Assembly (NCBI GenBank): GCA_016786705.1
Contig: JAEUVV010000013.1
Coordinates: 186,001-250,000, forward strand
Direction of reading: 5' to 3'
Length of the DNA: 64,000 bases
Origin: Taibaiella sp.
GTDB lineage: Bacteria; Bacteroidota; Bacteroidia; Chitinophagales; Chitinophagaceae
Below are positions 51,464 to 60,344 of this stretch, piece after piece. The notes under the pieces are model-generated. The model worked only from the letters and a program-made list of their open reading frames with translations. It searched no databases and was not told the DNA's origin. Made by a program: the position numbers and the translations under genes. Each line of letters opens with the position of its first letter. The first letter of the stretch is position 1.

Positions 51464-51471
51464 CAAAGATA
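51464..51471 (-). promoter_or_regulatory. -7 box of the LOG-methyltransferase operon
   Basis: TATCTTTG on the minus strand, 31 bases before the LOG ATG. A TTG is found only 12 bases further upstream, so the -33 is not convincing. Confidence 0.5.
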
Positions 51472-51614
51472 GTTTTTTATACGCAATCGCTCTCCATCAC
51501 GCTACATTTTAAGTTTTTCTTTATATACAGCAATGTCGCTGCCGCCATTGATTTTTGTCATTGTTATGTAATATCGTCTTACCTTAGTGTCCTATTTGGA
51601 ACATTGATCAATAA

Positions 51615-52994
51615 ATGGGTAATCTTAAAACAACATTCTTAGAAAAAAGTGAAGCAAAGGTGTTTGATGATAAGCACAGGCGCACTATTGCCTTCAATAT
51701 CGACAAATACAATGCAGCGGTTGTAAATGGCAAAATGCAGTACAGCCACCTGGACTATGCGCGTAAGAAAGCTAAGAACCTGAAGTGGAAAGCGATTGAG
51801 TCCCTGGACAAGAACCTGGAGGCATTTGAGAAAAAGTTTACGGAACATGGCGGAAAAGTGATCTGGGCCGAGGACGCGGAAGATGCCCTGCGTGCCATAG
51901 CGGAGATCGTGGATAAAGTGAAAGCGAAAACTGTGGTAAAATCCAAGTCAATGGTTACTGAAGAGCTGCATTTAAATGCTTTCCTGGAGAAATTAGGCGT
52001 TAGTTCTATTGAAACGGACCTGGGGGAATATATACAGCAGCTGGACGGTGAGCCACCTTACCATATCGTAACACCGGCCATGCATAAAAGCAAGGAAGAT
52101 ATCGCTGAACTGTTCACCAAAAAACTGGGGACTCCGCCAAACCTGAGTCCTACAGCGCTAACTTTAGTAGCCCGTGAAAAACTCCGGGAGGCCTTCCTGA
52201 ATGCCGATATAGGCATTACAGGGGCTAATTTTATCGTTGCCGACTCGGGTGCGATAGCGCTAACGGAAAACGAGGGTAATGTAAGGCTGACGACAGCCCT
52301 GCCTAAAGTACACATAGCGATCGTAGGGATTGAAAAGGTGATTCCTTCCCTTAAAGACCTGGCCCATTTCTGGCCTTTGCTGGCCACTTTCGGTACCGGG
52401 CAAAAGTTAACGGTCTACAACTCTGTCTTTTTTGGTCCTAAATCGGGAGGAGAAAGTGATGGGCCTGAGGAAATGTACGTCATCCTGCTGGATAACGGCC
52501 GCACCCGCCTGCTGCGTAAAGAAGTGCGGGAAAGTATGTATTGCATCCGTTGCGGCTCCTGCCTGAATGCCTGCCCTGTCTATAAAAACATTGGCGGTCA
52601 TGCCTACGGCACTACTTACAGCGGGCCTATTGGTGCTGTTATCACCCCACATTTGAAATCCATGTCGGAATTCGGGCACCTTAGCTTTGCTTCAAGCCTT
52701 TGTGGTAACTGTACAGAGGTATGCCCGGTGAAGATCAATATACATGAAATGCTTTTGGAAAACAGGGCCATTTTCGTAGATGAAGGGAATGCGGATGTGA
52801 AAGAGAAGCTAAGCTGGAAATTATTCAAGATCGGCACTTCTTCAAAGATGTTTTTGGACATAGCGCCCGCATCTATAAAGAATAAGGCTTTCCATAAATT
52901 CTTTGAGCCGCTTTGGGGCAGCCACAGGGCCCCGCTTGTTTTCCCTAAAAAGAATTTCGCGAAGCTATGGAAAGAAAAAAATAAGTCTAATTGA
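51615..52994 (+). CDS. Iron-sulfur lactate utilisation protein LutB (LldF)
   Basis: A 459-residue ferredoxin-like component of the LutABC lactate dehydrogenase system. Two 4Fe-4S motifs are visible, CIRCGSCLNACPVYK near residues 309-323 and CGNCTEVCPVKINIHE near 360-375. The upstream part holds the DUF162/LUD domain, shared with LutC, including NFIVADSGAIALTENEGN. All cysteines are present. lutA and lutC are not adjacent in this window, which differs from the usual three-gene operon. Electron transfer from lactate to the respiratory chain is inferred from the family. Transcript ends at a long perfect palindrome. Confidence 0.9.
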   Translation: MGNLKTTFLEKSEAKVFDDKHRRTIAFNIDKYNAAVVNGKMQYSHLDYARKKAKNLKWKAIESLDKNLEAFEKKFTEHGGKVIWAEDAEDALRAIAEIVDKVKAKTVVKSKSMVTEELHLNAFLEKLGVSSIETDLGEYIQQLDGEPPYHIVTPAMHKSKEDIAELFTKKLGTPPNLSPTALTLVAREKLREAFLNADIGITGANFIVADSGAIALTENEGNVRLTTALPKVHIAIVGIEKVIPSLKDLAHFWPLLATFGTGQKLTVYNSVFFGPKSGGESDGPEEMYVILLDNGRTRLLRKEVRESMYCIRCGSCLNACPVYKNIGGHAYGTTYSGPIGAVITPHLKSMSEFGHLSFASSLCGNCTEVCPVKINIHEMLLENRAIFVDEGNADVKEKLSWKLFKIGTSSKMFLDIAPASIKNKAFHKFFEPLWGSHRAPLVFPKKNFAKLWKEKNKSN

Positions 52995-53005
52995 ATGAAT
53001 ATATA

Positions 53006-53046
53006 AAAACATGTGCGCCGGCTGTAGCAGCCGGCGCACATGTTTT
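53006..53046. terminator. Perfect 19-bp hairpin between LutB and the MCE gene
   Basis: AAAACATGTGCGCCGGCTG pairs with its exact complement across the loop TAG. T-runs come from the stem ends, so it can end both convergent genes. Confidence 0.88.
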
Positions 53047-53063
53047 ATAGAACTTATAAGATA

Positions 53064-54041
53064 CTATTCTTTTCTCGCTTTCGAAGGGAATATAGAAATA
53101 TTAATATAGCGTCCCGGATGTTCTTTCAGGTCTTCAGATAGTTTTCCAAGCTCTGTAACCGTCTGGTTTAAGCTGTTGTATAATTTAGGATCATTAACCA
53201 GTAAGCCTAAGGTACCTTCATTTTTATCCAGTTTACTCATCAGCGCGTTCAGCTTTTGCGTCGTGGTTTCCAGGTTATTAATGGTTTGTTCAATCTTTGC
53301 CTCTGAGAATTGGTGCGTCGCCTGCTCTGCATTGCCCAGGATACGGTCTACACGGCCATCATTCAGGCTATTACTTACGCGCTGCAGGTTACTGATCGTT
53401 CCGTTCGCGTTCGTCATTAAAGAATTAATGTTCCCGGATTGCCTGGCCAGGGATTGAGAAAGTACCTCGATCTGTTTCATAGCCAGCTCTATGGAGGTAA
53501 GGATCTGCTCAATATGTTTGCCGGTATTATCACTGACCACACCTCTCAGGTTAGTCATTAAGGTATCTGCATTACTCGTTACCCGGGTCAGGTTGTCCAT
53601 AACACCCGGAACTCCTTTCGTAATACCGTCCATCAAACCTACTGCTTCAACACCAGGGAGCACCGTACCTTCTTTAGCGGGAGTCTTGCTCGTAGAGGGC
53701 ACCATGCCTATGTTCTTAGCGCCGGACAACAGGTCGGAACCTACCTGCTCTACCACGGTACCTTCTGTCACCGTAAATTCATGATCTACCAGCATAAGCA
53801 CTTTAAAGCGGTGATCGGGCTGCATTTCCACTTCAGCAACTTTCCCGACCTGGTAGCCGTTAAGCATTACTTTCGAAGATGTGCTCAAGCCTTCTACATT
53901 GTCAAAATAAGTGATGTATTCTTTTTCCCTGGAGAAAAGGTTATTGCCTTTAAAAAAATTGAACCCGAAGAAAAGGGCCAGTATCGAAACTAAAGCTAAT
54001 ATACCTATCTTAATCTCATATCTTTTCTTACCTTCTGCCAT
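53064..54041 (-). CDS. MCE/MlaD family protein
   Basis: A 325-residue protein that is anchored in the inner membrane and probably binds lipid in the periplasm. After the basic start MAEGKKRYEIKIGIL there is a single membrane helix (residues about 11-29), then an MlaD/MCE domain of about 38-115 (YFDNVEGLSTSSKVMLNGYQ, then GSDLLSGAKNIGM), then a long helical tail of about 150-290 in which coiled-coil-like segments pair (IEQILTSIELAMKQIEVL). MlaD proteins move phospholipids between membranes with an ABC transporter; no mlaE or mlaF gene is adjacent here. The family is secure, the partner unknown. Confidence 0.88.
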   Translation of the reverse strand: MAEGKKRYEIKIGILALVSILALFFGFNFFKGNNLFSREKEYITYFDNVEGLSTSSKVMLNGYQVGKVAEVEMQPDHRFKVLMLVDHEFTVTEGTVVEQVGSDLLSGAKNIGMVPSTSKTPAKEGTVLPGVEAVGLMDGITKGVPGVMDNLTRVTSNADTLMTNLRGVVSDNTGKHIEQILTSIELAMKQIEVLSQSLARQSGNINSLMTNANGTISNLQRVSNSLNDGRVDRILGNAEQATHQFSEAKIEQTINNLETTTQKLNALMSKLDKNEGTLGLLVNDPKLYNSLNQTVTELGKLSEDLKEHPGRYINISIFPSKARKE

Positions 54042-54070
54042 AATCTTTGCGTAATTTTAGTTATATGCTG

Positions 54071-54078
54071 CAAAAATA
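54071..54078 (-). promoter_or_regulatory. -7 box of the MCE gene
   Basis: TATTTTTG on the minus strand, 29 bases before the ATG; TTG elements occur 16 and 22 bases further upstream, so the -33 choice is ambiguous. Confidence 0.5.
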
Positions 54079-54122
54079 GCTTCAATTATGATTGCAACAG
54101 CAATTTGCGAAAATATTTTGAT

Positions 54123-55232
54123 TTACCAGTTGGGGTAATTGTTGTTCCAGTGCCAGGATTCCGTTTTGCTGCCCACTTTAAAGAACTTATCCAGGCTGAT
54201 ATTGATTCCCAATTCATTATATGCCCCGGCTGTAGCCATCACAGAACGGCCGTAATGGACCTGGAGCTTATTAAGGTATAAACTACCGCCAAAACTGAAG
54301 CCGGCCATCCCTTTCATCTCCACTGTACTGAGCTCGGAACGGCGCAGGTGACTGTAAGCTACCATAATGCCCAGCCGCTTGCCTAAAGTCAGTTCCGCCC
54401 CCAGGTTAATATGCCGGAACAGTTTATCCGCAAAATTGCTCTTATCGTCTGTTACTGTAGTATCGTTATCAAAGAAATTCTTCTTTTTATCTGCCGGGTT
54501 ATTATAGCGGATATCCCATTTATATAAGTGATGGGCCACTACAAAGATCTTCAGGGGTAGATTTTTCAATTCTTTAGTAATACCGATATTCAGGTCGAAA
54601 GGTAAAGGTTCGGCCTGGTTATCGGGGTTGTAGCGCTTGGTCATTACGCCCATATTACGGCCTACAATGCCAAGAGTGATTTTATTAACTGTATCCATGT
54701 AGGTTACCCCCACATCTGCCAGCAGGGCACCTGCACTCCGGTCTGCCAGTACCGAATGGGCATATTTCAGCGTGGCGCCATAACGCCAATGCTCACCGTA
54801 ACTCCTTGACGCGGAAAGGTTGACTACCATATCATTGGCCCTTACTTCGCCCATTGAGTTGCCATAGATATCAGCCGCCTGGAATTTACCATAATTCATG
54901 CTCTGCACCCCACCACCAAAAGTGGTATTCCACTTCGGCACATGGTAGGCATATTGCAGGTTCAGGGCTTTTATATCGGCATAGTACATATTATAATTAA
55001 AGGAAAGCTGGTTATGCAGTCCCGGACGGTATAGGGAAGGGTTTTGCCAGGCCAGGCTAACGTCCTGTGTAGGCATAGCCGGTGTCAGTCCGCCTAAAGC
55101 GGTAACATGAGCGCTATTGGCCACATTCAGGAACTCCATGGCGTGCGTACCGCCCAGTACCTGTGCGTAGCCGGTAGCTCCACACGAAATAAAGACTGTA
55201 GCTCCTAACAATAATTGTTTAAATAATCTCAT
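54123..55232 (-). CDS. porQ: Type IX secretion system protein PorQ
   Basis: Outer-membrane beta-barrel of 369 residues. A signal peptide (MRLFKQLLLGATVFISCGATGYA) is followed by GGTHAMEFLNVANSAHVTALGG, DVSLAWQNPSLYRPGLHNQ, and FNYNMYYADIK, the PorQ family start. PorQ helps anchor the PorU/PorV/PorZ attachment complex that processes the sorting tails of T9SS cargo. In this window two cargo-type proteins (249 and 736 residues) carry such tails. It lies 82 bases downstream of the MCE gene start on the other side and no box is perfect; TACTTTG near 55278 is one base short. Confidence 0.85.
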   Translation of the reverse strand: MRLFKQLLLGATVFISCGATGYAQVLGGTHAMEFLNVANSAHVTALGGLTPAMPTQDVSLAWQNPSLYRPGLHNQLSFNYNMYYADIKALNLQYAYHVPKWNTTFGGGVQSMNYGKFQAADIYGNSMGEVRANDMVVNLSASRSYGEHWRYGATLKYAHSVLADRSAGALLADVGVTYMDTVNKITLGIVGRNMGVMTKRYNPDNQAEPLPFDLNIGITKELKNLPLKIFVVAHHLYKWDIRYNNPADKKKNFFDNDTTVTDDKSNFADKLFRHINLGAELTLGKRLGIMVAYSHLRRSELSTVEMKGMAGFSFGGSLYLNKLQVHYGRSVMATAGAYNELGINISLDKFFKVGSKTESWHWNNNYPNW

Positions 55233-55382
55233 AAAATAGCTAACGTAAAAGCCTAAAATTTAGGTATAATTCCATGCAAAGTACGTTAATTTACACTAAT
55301 GCCTTACAAGTAGCCTTCATTCATTTCGCTCAATACAAAGTTAAATTTAGCATTTAAGGCACCTTAATCAGGCATTTTTAGT

Positions 55383-55413
55383 CTGTAAAATGCATAGATT
55401 CTGTATTTTACAG
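55383..55413. repeat. Inverted repeat upstream of the 485-residue secreted protein
   Basis: CTGTAAAAT and ATTTTACAG, nine perfect bases each, 13 bases apart, 31 bases before the ATG at 55444. It could be an operator or a chance event in A/T-rich DNA. Confidence 0.35.
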
Positions 55414-55443
55414 CTTTAAAATAATTTTACCCGGAGCATTTAG

Positions 55444-56901
55444 ATGAAAAACATACTTACTACTCTACTGCTGTTACTTTCAGTGATCACTGGATATGGA
55501 CAATCTTTAAGCTTTTCCAAAGCCCAGAAATTCAATCCTAAAAAAGAATTATTTTCTATAGGGGGCTGGGTGCAGGATCATCTGATGGTTTTTTATACCG
55601 AGAAAAGCAAATCCTACCTTGACCTCTATGATGCCAATATGGAAAGAAAGGCTATAGTCTCCCTTAATTTCATGCCGGATGCACCCAACCAGGTACAGCT
55701 GTTGCCACAAGCGAACCAAAGCCTGTTGATCTACAGCGCTCAATTGAACAGTAAGGAATTTTTCTACGTTTCCAGGCTGGACAAAGACGGGAAAATAGTA
55801 GGCCGTCCCAAAAGCATAGATACTGCTACTCAGAACTTCTTTGGCAATACTAAATTCAGTTACCAGTTTATCCATTCAGAAACCAACGATAAAGTAGGCG
55901 TTTTCAGTTACCGGATCAAGGACAGCAAATTGTCTTTTCAGCTGACCCTGGTGGATGACTCCTTAAATGTCATTCACAGCTCGGCACATACCGTACCCAC
56001 GAAAAGCTTTTTTGATATCGCCCAGGTGGTATTGAAAGAGGATGGCCGTGTGGTTATATTGACCACAGACTTATCTACTAATAAAAATGATGAAGTAGCC
56101 GAAGCAATGGTCTACGTAGTAACACCCGAAGATAAAAGAAAGGCGGACATCAAGGCCCACCCATTTGATTTCGGCGATGTGTTTGTCGCCAATATCTTTT
56201 TGAAAGAAGACATAAATAACACCAACCAATTGCATTTCGCTGGTTTGACGAAAGGGAAAATGGGCTCGCTGGATGGGATATTTTCCGGTAAAATTGACCT
56301 GAATACTTTAAATAATGAACCTATTACCGGAAAAACTGTGCAGTTAGACAAAAATATGGGTGGAGCCGGGCTTAACCAGAGAGGCATTATCCGCAATTTT
56401 GTGATCCAGGACATCATCGTAAAAAATGACGGCGGACTAGTCCTGATTGCGGAAGCTTTTGCAAAAATTATAAAAACCAATTATACAGGCCCGGGCTATT
56501 ATAATTGGGGTTACGGCAGTATGGGCACTACCAGGTATGTGGAGTATTATTACGGTAACATATTATTATTAAACCTGGATGCCGGCCAGCATTTAATCTC
56601 CTTTAGTACCATTCCCAAATGGCAAAAATCAGAAGATGATTATGGCATTTACTCCTCTTACAGCCTGCTGAATACTGGCGCTAATATGGCTTTTGTCTAT
56701 AATGACCTGCTCAACAGGGGTTACAAAGTAAACAGCACGGTCGCTAACCTGGACGGGCAGCAGGAAACCGCGGAGATCAATACCCAGATGAAAGGAGATA
56801 ATAAATGGGTCCCTAAAATGGGTAAGCAGACCGGTGCAAAAGAAATGCTGATCCCCGTGCTTGGCGGCAATAAATTGCAATTTGTAAAGATTAACTTCTA
56901 A
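55444..56901 (+). CDS. Secreted protein of unknown function, beta-propeller-like
   Basis: A 485-residue protein with a signal peptide (MKNILTTLLLLLSVITGYGQ) and an all-beta appearance: repeated short strands with turns such as LYDANMERKAIVSLNF and VSRLDKDGKIVG that look like propeller blades. A Gly/Tyr-rich stretch (PGYYNWGYGSMGTTRYVEYY) lies near residues 345-370. No catalytic motif, lipobox or sorting tail is found. I do not recognise a family. It is directly upstream of the CDP-alcohol phosphatidyltransferase gene, 17 bases apart, so the two share a transcript. Function unknown. Confidence 0.7.
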   Translation: MKNILTTLLLLLSVITGYGQSLSFSKAQKFNPKKELFSIGGWVQDHLMVFYTEKSKSYLDLYDANMERKAIVSLNFMPDAPNQVQLLPQANQSLLIYSAQLNSKEFFYVSRLDKDGKIVGRPKSIDTATQNFFGNTKFSYQFIHSETNDKVGVFSYRIKDSKLSFQLTLVDDSLNVIHSSAHTVPTKSFFDIAQVVLKEDGRVVILTTDLSTNKNDEVAEAMVYVVTPEDKRKADIKAHPFDFGDVFVANIFLKEDINNTNQLHFAGLTKGKMGSLDGIFSGKIDLNTLNNEPITGKTVQLDKNMGGAGLNQRGIIRNFVIQDIIVKNDGGLVLIAEAFAKIIKTNYTGPGYYNWGYGSMGTTRYVEYYYGNILLLNLDAGQHLISFSTIPKWQKSEDDYGIYSSYSLLNTGANMAFVYNDLLNRGYKVNSTVANLDGQQETAEINTQMKGDNKWVPKMGKQTGAKEMLIPVLGGNKLQFVKINF

Positions 56902-56918
56902 GTGAGTTTATTTCAAAT

Positions 56919-57530
56919 ATGCCTATAAAGCATCAAATACCTATGGCGCTTATCTTGTCCCGCTTAGTGACAGGTATCGTTTTAGCCGTACTGAGTTTCC
57001 TTGCCCCGCCTTATTTCAATTGGATTGCGATCATATTGATCAGTTATGGCCTGTTAAGCGACATTTTTGATGGCATTATTGCCCGACAAGTGAATGTTTC
57101 TAATGAAAAACTCCGGCGGCTGGACTCCAGCGCCGACCAGTTCTTTTTTATTTGTACGGCAGTAGCAGCTTATATTTACGTTCCATCCTTTTTTGAGAAT
57201 AATTGGCTCAAAATCTCTTTGTTACTTGGTGTTGAAGCGCTATGCTACCTGGTAAGTTTTATAAAATTCAGGAAAGAGGTAGCCACACACTCTATTGGCG
57301 CCAAGATATGGACCTTGTTCCTGTTTGCCACATTGGTACAGGTGATCGCACAAGGCCAATCAATTTTATTGTTTGAAATTTGCTTCTGGACCGGCATTCT
57401 AAGCCGGGCAGAAATCATCGCCATCCTTTTAACACTGAAAAAATGGACCAATGATGTTCCCAGTATTGTCCACGCCTTTCAATTAAGGAAAGAAAAGCCG
57501 ATCAAACGCAATAAACTTTTTAACGGCTAA
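56919..57530 (+). CDS. CDP-alcohol phosphatidyltransferase family protein
   Basis: A 203-residue inner-membrane enzyme with about five to six hydrophobic segments. The CDP-alcohol motif is present as SDIFDGIIARQVNVSNEKL followed by RLDSSADQ, which gives the DxxDGxxAR and DxxxD parts; the conserved glycine four residues before the third Asp appears as leucine. Members make phosphatidylglycerol phosphate, phosphatidylinositol-like or cardiolipin lipids. The leucine substitution leaves activity slightly uncertain. It is 17 bases after the unknown secreted protein and its stop overlaps the stop of convergent murB. Confidence 0.83.
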   Translation: MPIKHQIPMALILSRLVTGIVLAVLSFLAPPYFNWIAIILISYGLLSDIFDGIIARQVNVSNEKLRRLDSSADQFFFICTAVAAYIYVPSFFENNWLKISLLLGVEALCYLVSFIKFRKEVATHSIGAKIWTLFLFATLVQVIAQGQSILLFEICFWTGILSRAEIIAILLTLKKWTNDVPSIVHAFQLRKEKPIKRNKLFNG

Positions 57531-58543
57531 ATAATCTGTACTTCCCGTTCCAGGGTAATGCCGAATTTTTTGTTTACCGATTCTATGATTTGTGTAGAAA
57601 GCAAGAATATCTCCGATCCGCTGGCATTACCATAATTCACCAATACCAAAGGTTGTTTAGGATGCACCCCGGCATCCCCCTGGCGAAACCCTTTCCAGTT
57701 ACACTGCTCGATTAGCCAGGCAGCAGGTATCTTTGTCTTATCAGCCCCTGCTTTATAACCCGGAGCTTCAGCATAATTAGCCTTGATGGCAGCATATATT
57801 TCGTTATCCACTTCGGGATTTTTGAAAAAGCTGCCGGCATTCCCCACCACTTTAGGATCAGGTAGTTTTGCTGACCTAATGGCGATTACCGCATCGGCCA
57901 CGTCTTTTATTCCCGGGTTTTCGATACCCATTTTTTCTAATTCTTCTTTAATATTGCCGTATGAAGTATTTAAAGCCGGTGTTTTTGACAATTTCCATTC
58001 TACCGCAGTGATAATATATTTGCCTTTAAGTGTTTGCTTAAAGATACTGTCCCGGTAACCAAACCGGCAATCTTCATTATCCAGGTAAGCAAAACTGCCA
58101 TTTTCAATATCCCAGAAGTGCACGCGGTCAATCAATTGCTTTACCTCTACCCCATAAGCGCCTATATTTTGTATGGGTGCGGCACCAACTGTTCCCGGTA
58201 TGAGGGCCAGGTTCTCAATACCGCAATATTGCCGGCTAATGCAATACAATACAAATTCATGCCATACCTCTCCGGCACCAACGCTTAGCCAGACATGCGT
58301 AGCATCTTCGCGGATCAGCTCTATCCCTTTTACCTCATTTTTGATCACCCATTGATCGGGTTGGCGGGTAAACAGCATATTGCTGCCACCGCCCAATATA
58401 AGCAAGGACTTGCTTTCCGGGGCAGCCGAGGCCAGTACTGTACAGTCTTCCTTTTGTCGCAGCACCGAAAACCAGGGCGCCTTTACGGACATGCCAAAAG
58501 TGTTGAGCCGGTCTAAAGGATAGTCTTTTTCAATATTTATCAT
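57527..58543 (-). CDS. murB: UDP-N-acetylenolpyruvoylglucosamine reductase
   Basis: FAD enzyme that makes UDP-N-acetylmuramate, the second step of peptidoglycan precursor synthesis. The 338 residues show the FAD-binding LLILGGGSNMLFT, the segment IPGTVGAAPIQNIGAYGVEV near 116-135, and the catalytic Ser loop VVGNAGSFFKNPEV near 230-243. Length and motifs match the E. coli-type (type I) enzyme. Its stop codon overlaps the stop of the convergent phosphatidyltransferase gene by three bases, leaving no room for a shared terminator. It is the only other peptidoglycan gene in the window besides the glucosaminidase. Confidence 0.96.
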   Translation of the reverse strand: MINIEKDYPLDRLNTFGMSVKAPWFSVLRQKEDCTVLASAAPESKSLLILGGGSNMLFTRQPDQWVIKNEVKGIELIREDATHVWLSVGAGEVWHEFVLYCISRQYCGIENLALIPGTVGAAPIQNIGAYGVEVKQLIDRVHFWDIENGSFAYLDNEDCRFGYRDSIFKQTLKGKYIITAVEWKLSKTPALNTSYGNIKEELEKMGIENPGIKDVADAVIAIRSAKLPDPKVVGNAGSFFKNPEVDNEIYAAIKANYAEAPGYKAGADKTKIPAAWLIEQCNWKGFRQGDAGVHPKQPLVLVNYGNASGSEIFLLSTQIIESVNKKFGITLEREVQII

Positions 58544-58588
58544 GAAACGCGCAATGTAATGTTAATTAAAAATAGTATGGCTGATGCA

Positions 58589-59662
58589 TTAAAGCCGGTC
58601 TATACCGAATTTATCGGCCAGGCTGTCCAGATCTGCAAGCACCTCTTCATGAAGTGGGATCCCTTTTTCAGTCCTTTCCTTTTCGTACGCCCGCTCAGGA
58701 TCACCAGGTATCAGCACTTTGTGAGCCGGATCAACCGGTTCCGCATCCCGGAAACGCCCGATCCAACGGTCCATCTCTTCTAAAAAGCTTTCTTTTGAAC
58801 GAAAAGCATCTACGCGCATGGCGCCCAGGAAGTGGCCTAAACCCTCTCCGGGCATATTTTGCGGCAAGGGCACATAAGCCGGGAAAGGTGGCGCCCAGGG
58901 GCCATAGGAAGCCCCCCCTAACACACCGGAAAGAATATCAACGACGCTGCCTAAGGCATAGCCTTTGTGGCTGCCATGCACCCGGTCCCCGCCCAGGGGC
59001 AATAAGGCACCCTGTTGTTTTAATATGTTAGCGTCCCGGGAACCTAAGCCATCTTTATCCTGGACCCAGCCCTCAGGGGTATCTTCTTTTTTTCTCTGGA
59101 GGATCTCCAGTTTGCCATTGGCAGCGGTTGTAGTAGCCATATCCGCTACAAAAGCCGGCTGATTTTTTGCCGGGATCGCTACTGCGATAGGATTGGTACC
59201 CAACATCCGTTCTTTAGAAAAAGTAGGTGCGACGAGCGCACTTGCGTTCGTCAGCGCGATACCTATCATATCTTCTTCCAGGGCCATCATGGCATGAATA
59301 CCGGCTATACCGAAATGATTACTGTTCTTAACCGCTACCCAGCCGGTACCTGCTTCTTTTGCTTTTTTGATAGCCAGTTCCATCGCGTAAGGCGCAACCA
59401 CAAGCCCCAGCCCACGGTCGCCATCTACGGTAGCCGTCGATGGAGTTTCATGCACAATACTTACCTGTGGCACTGCATTGACCCGGCCGGCTTCCCATAA
59501 GCGTACATAGCCGATCAGGCGCGCGATACCATGACTGTCAATACCGCGCATATCCGCGCTGAGTAATACTTTGGTAGCGACAAGCGCATCTTCTTTAGGG
59601 CAGCCTATTTTCAAAAATATAGTATGGGCAAAATCAAATAGAGCCTGGTAACTGAAGGTCAT
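58589..59662 (-). CDS. Malate/L-lactate dehydrogenase family (Ldh2) oxidoreductase
   Basis: NAD(P)-dependent oxidoreductase of 357 residues in the malate/L-lactate/ureidoglycolate dehydrogenase family, unlike classical LDH. Visible: ADMRGIDSHGIARLIGYVR near residues 31-49 with the catalytic His, VKNSNHFGIAGIH near 109-121 with the second catalytic His, TNPIAVAIPA and GSHKGYALGS. Substrate could be malate, lactate, ureidoglycolate or sulfolactate. It stands alone between murB and the YtxH-like lipoprotein, divergent from the latter. No perfect promoter box was found. Confidence 0.9.
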   Translation of the reverse strand: MTFSYQALFDFAHTIFLKIGCPKEDALVATKVLLSADMRGIDSHGIARLIGYVRLWEAGRVNAVPQVSIVHETPSTATVDGDRGLGLVVAPYAMELAIKKAKEAGTGWVAVKNSNHFGIAGIHAMMALEEDMIGIALTNASALVAPTFSKERMLGTNPIAVAIPAKNQPAFVADMATTTAANGKLEILQRKKEDTPEGWVQDKDGLGSRDANILKQQGALLPLGGDRVHGSHKGYALGSVVDILSGVLGGASYGPWAPPFPAYVPLPQNMPGEGLGHFLGAMRVDAFRSKESFLEEMDRWIGRFRDAEPVDPAHKVLIPGDPERAYEKERTEKGIPLHEEVLADLDSLADKFGIDRL

Positions 59663-59771
59663 AATATAAAATTCTTTCGTTCCGGTATTCAGCGGTGAAA
59701 TTAGTTATTTTTAGGGTAGTCCATTACGAAAACTTTATACCGGGCTTATGCCCTGTAAAAAATCATTCCCT

Positions 59772-59779
59772 TAAATTTG
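59772..59779 (+). promoter_or_regulatory. -7 box of the YtxH-like lipoprotein gene
   Basis: TAAATTTG, 24 bases before the ATG at 59804. Confidence 0.5.
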
Positions 59780-59803
59780 TAGGAATTAAAAACATACATA
59801 AAA

Positions 59804-60247
59804 ATGATGAAACGGATATTGCTCATCGCCGGAACAGCGACTTTTTTATTAAGCGCCTGTGGCAACGAAGACAACAAGACACCGGGGCAGCACCTGGACG
59901 CCGCAATAGACAGTACTAAAGAATTCGGCAAAGAAGCCGCAGAAGCCACCGGCAAAGCCGCAACAGAGTTAGGAGAAGACGTGAAAGCAGGTACGCAATC
60001 AGCGGCGCATGAAATAGAAGCGGGCGTAAAGCAGCTGGATAAGGATGCCAAACAAGCGGGAGCAGAAGTTGCGGAAGGCGCTAAAAACCTGGCCAATGAC
60101 GCCAAACAGGCAGGCAAAGAAGCTGCTGCCGGGGTCAAAGAAGTGGGTAAAGACATAAAAGACGGCACCAAAGCCGCGGGAAAAGAAATCAAAGAAGGCG
60201 CAATAAATACTAAGGAAGCGGTAAAAGAAGCCGTAAGAAAGAATTAA
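59804..60247 (+). CDS. Lipoprotein with LEA/YtxH-like amphipathic repeats
   Basis: A 147-residue lipoprotein: signal with lipobox LLSAC (MMKRILLIAGTATFLLSAC), then a highly charged, alanine-, lysine- and glutamate-rich helix with 11-residue-like repeats (KEAAEATGKAATELGEDVK, then DAKQAGAEVAEGAKNLAND). This resembles group 3 LEA, YtxH and apolipoprotein-type helices. Such helices often protect against desiccation or coat membranes. Function here is inferred only. A clear hairpin terminator follows. Possible alternative: structural periplasmic spacer. Confidence 0.75.
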   Translation: MMKRILLIAGTATFLLSACGNEDNKTPGQHLDAAIDSTKEFGKEAAEATGKAATELGEDVKAGTQSAAHEIEAGVKQLDKDAKQAGAEVAEGAKNLANDAKQAGKEAAAGVKEVGKDIKDGTKAAGKEIKEGAINTKEAVKEAVRKN

Positions 60248-60265
60248 TGCGCAAAAGAATATAAC

Positions 60266-60300
60266 AAGCTGCGGTCCCGGCGTAGCCGGGGCCGCAGCTT
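60266..60300 (+). terminator. Terminator after the LEA-like lipoprotein
   Basis: AAGCTGCGGTCCCGGC pairs with GCCGGGGCCGCAGCTT across loop GTA with one U-G pair that favours the + strand. Confidence 0.8.
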
Positions 60301-60315
60301 TAAATTAAAATAGGT

Positions 60316-60323
60316 TAATTTTG
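60316..60323 (+). promoter_or_regulatory. -7 box of the 120-residue lipoprotein gene
   Basis: TAATTTTG ends 21 bases before the ATG at 60345. It begins 15 bases after the preceding hairpin. The in-frame TTG at 60321 lies inside the box. Confidence 0.5.
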
Positions 60324-60344
60324 CTGTTCTCAAACAGTCATAAA

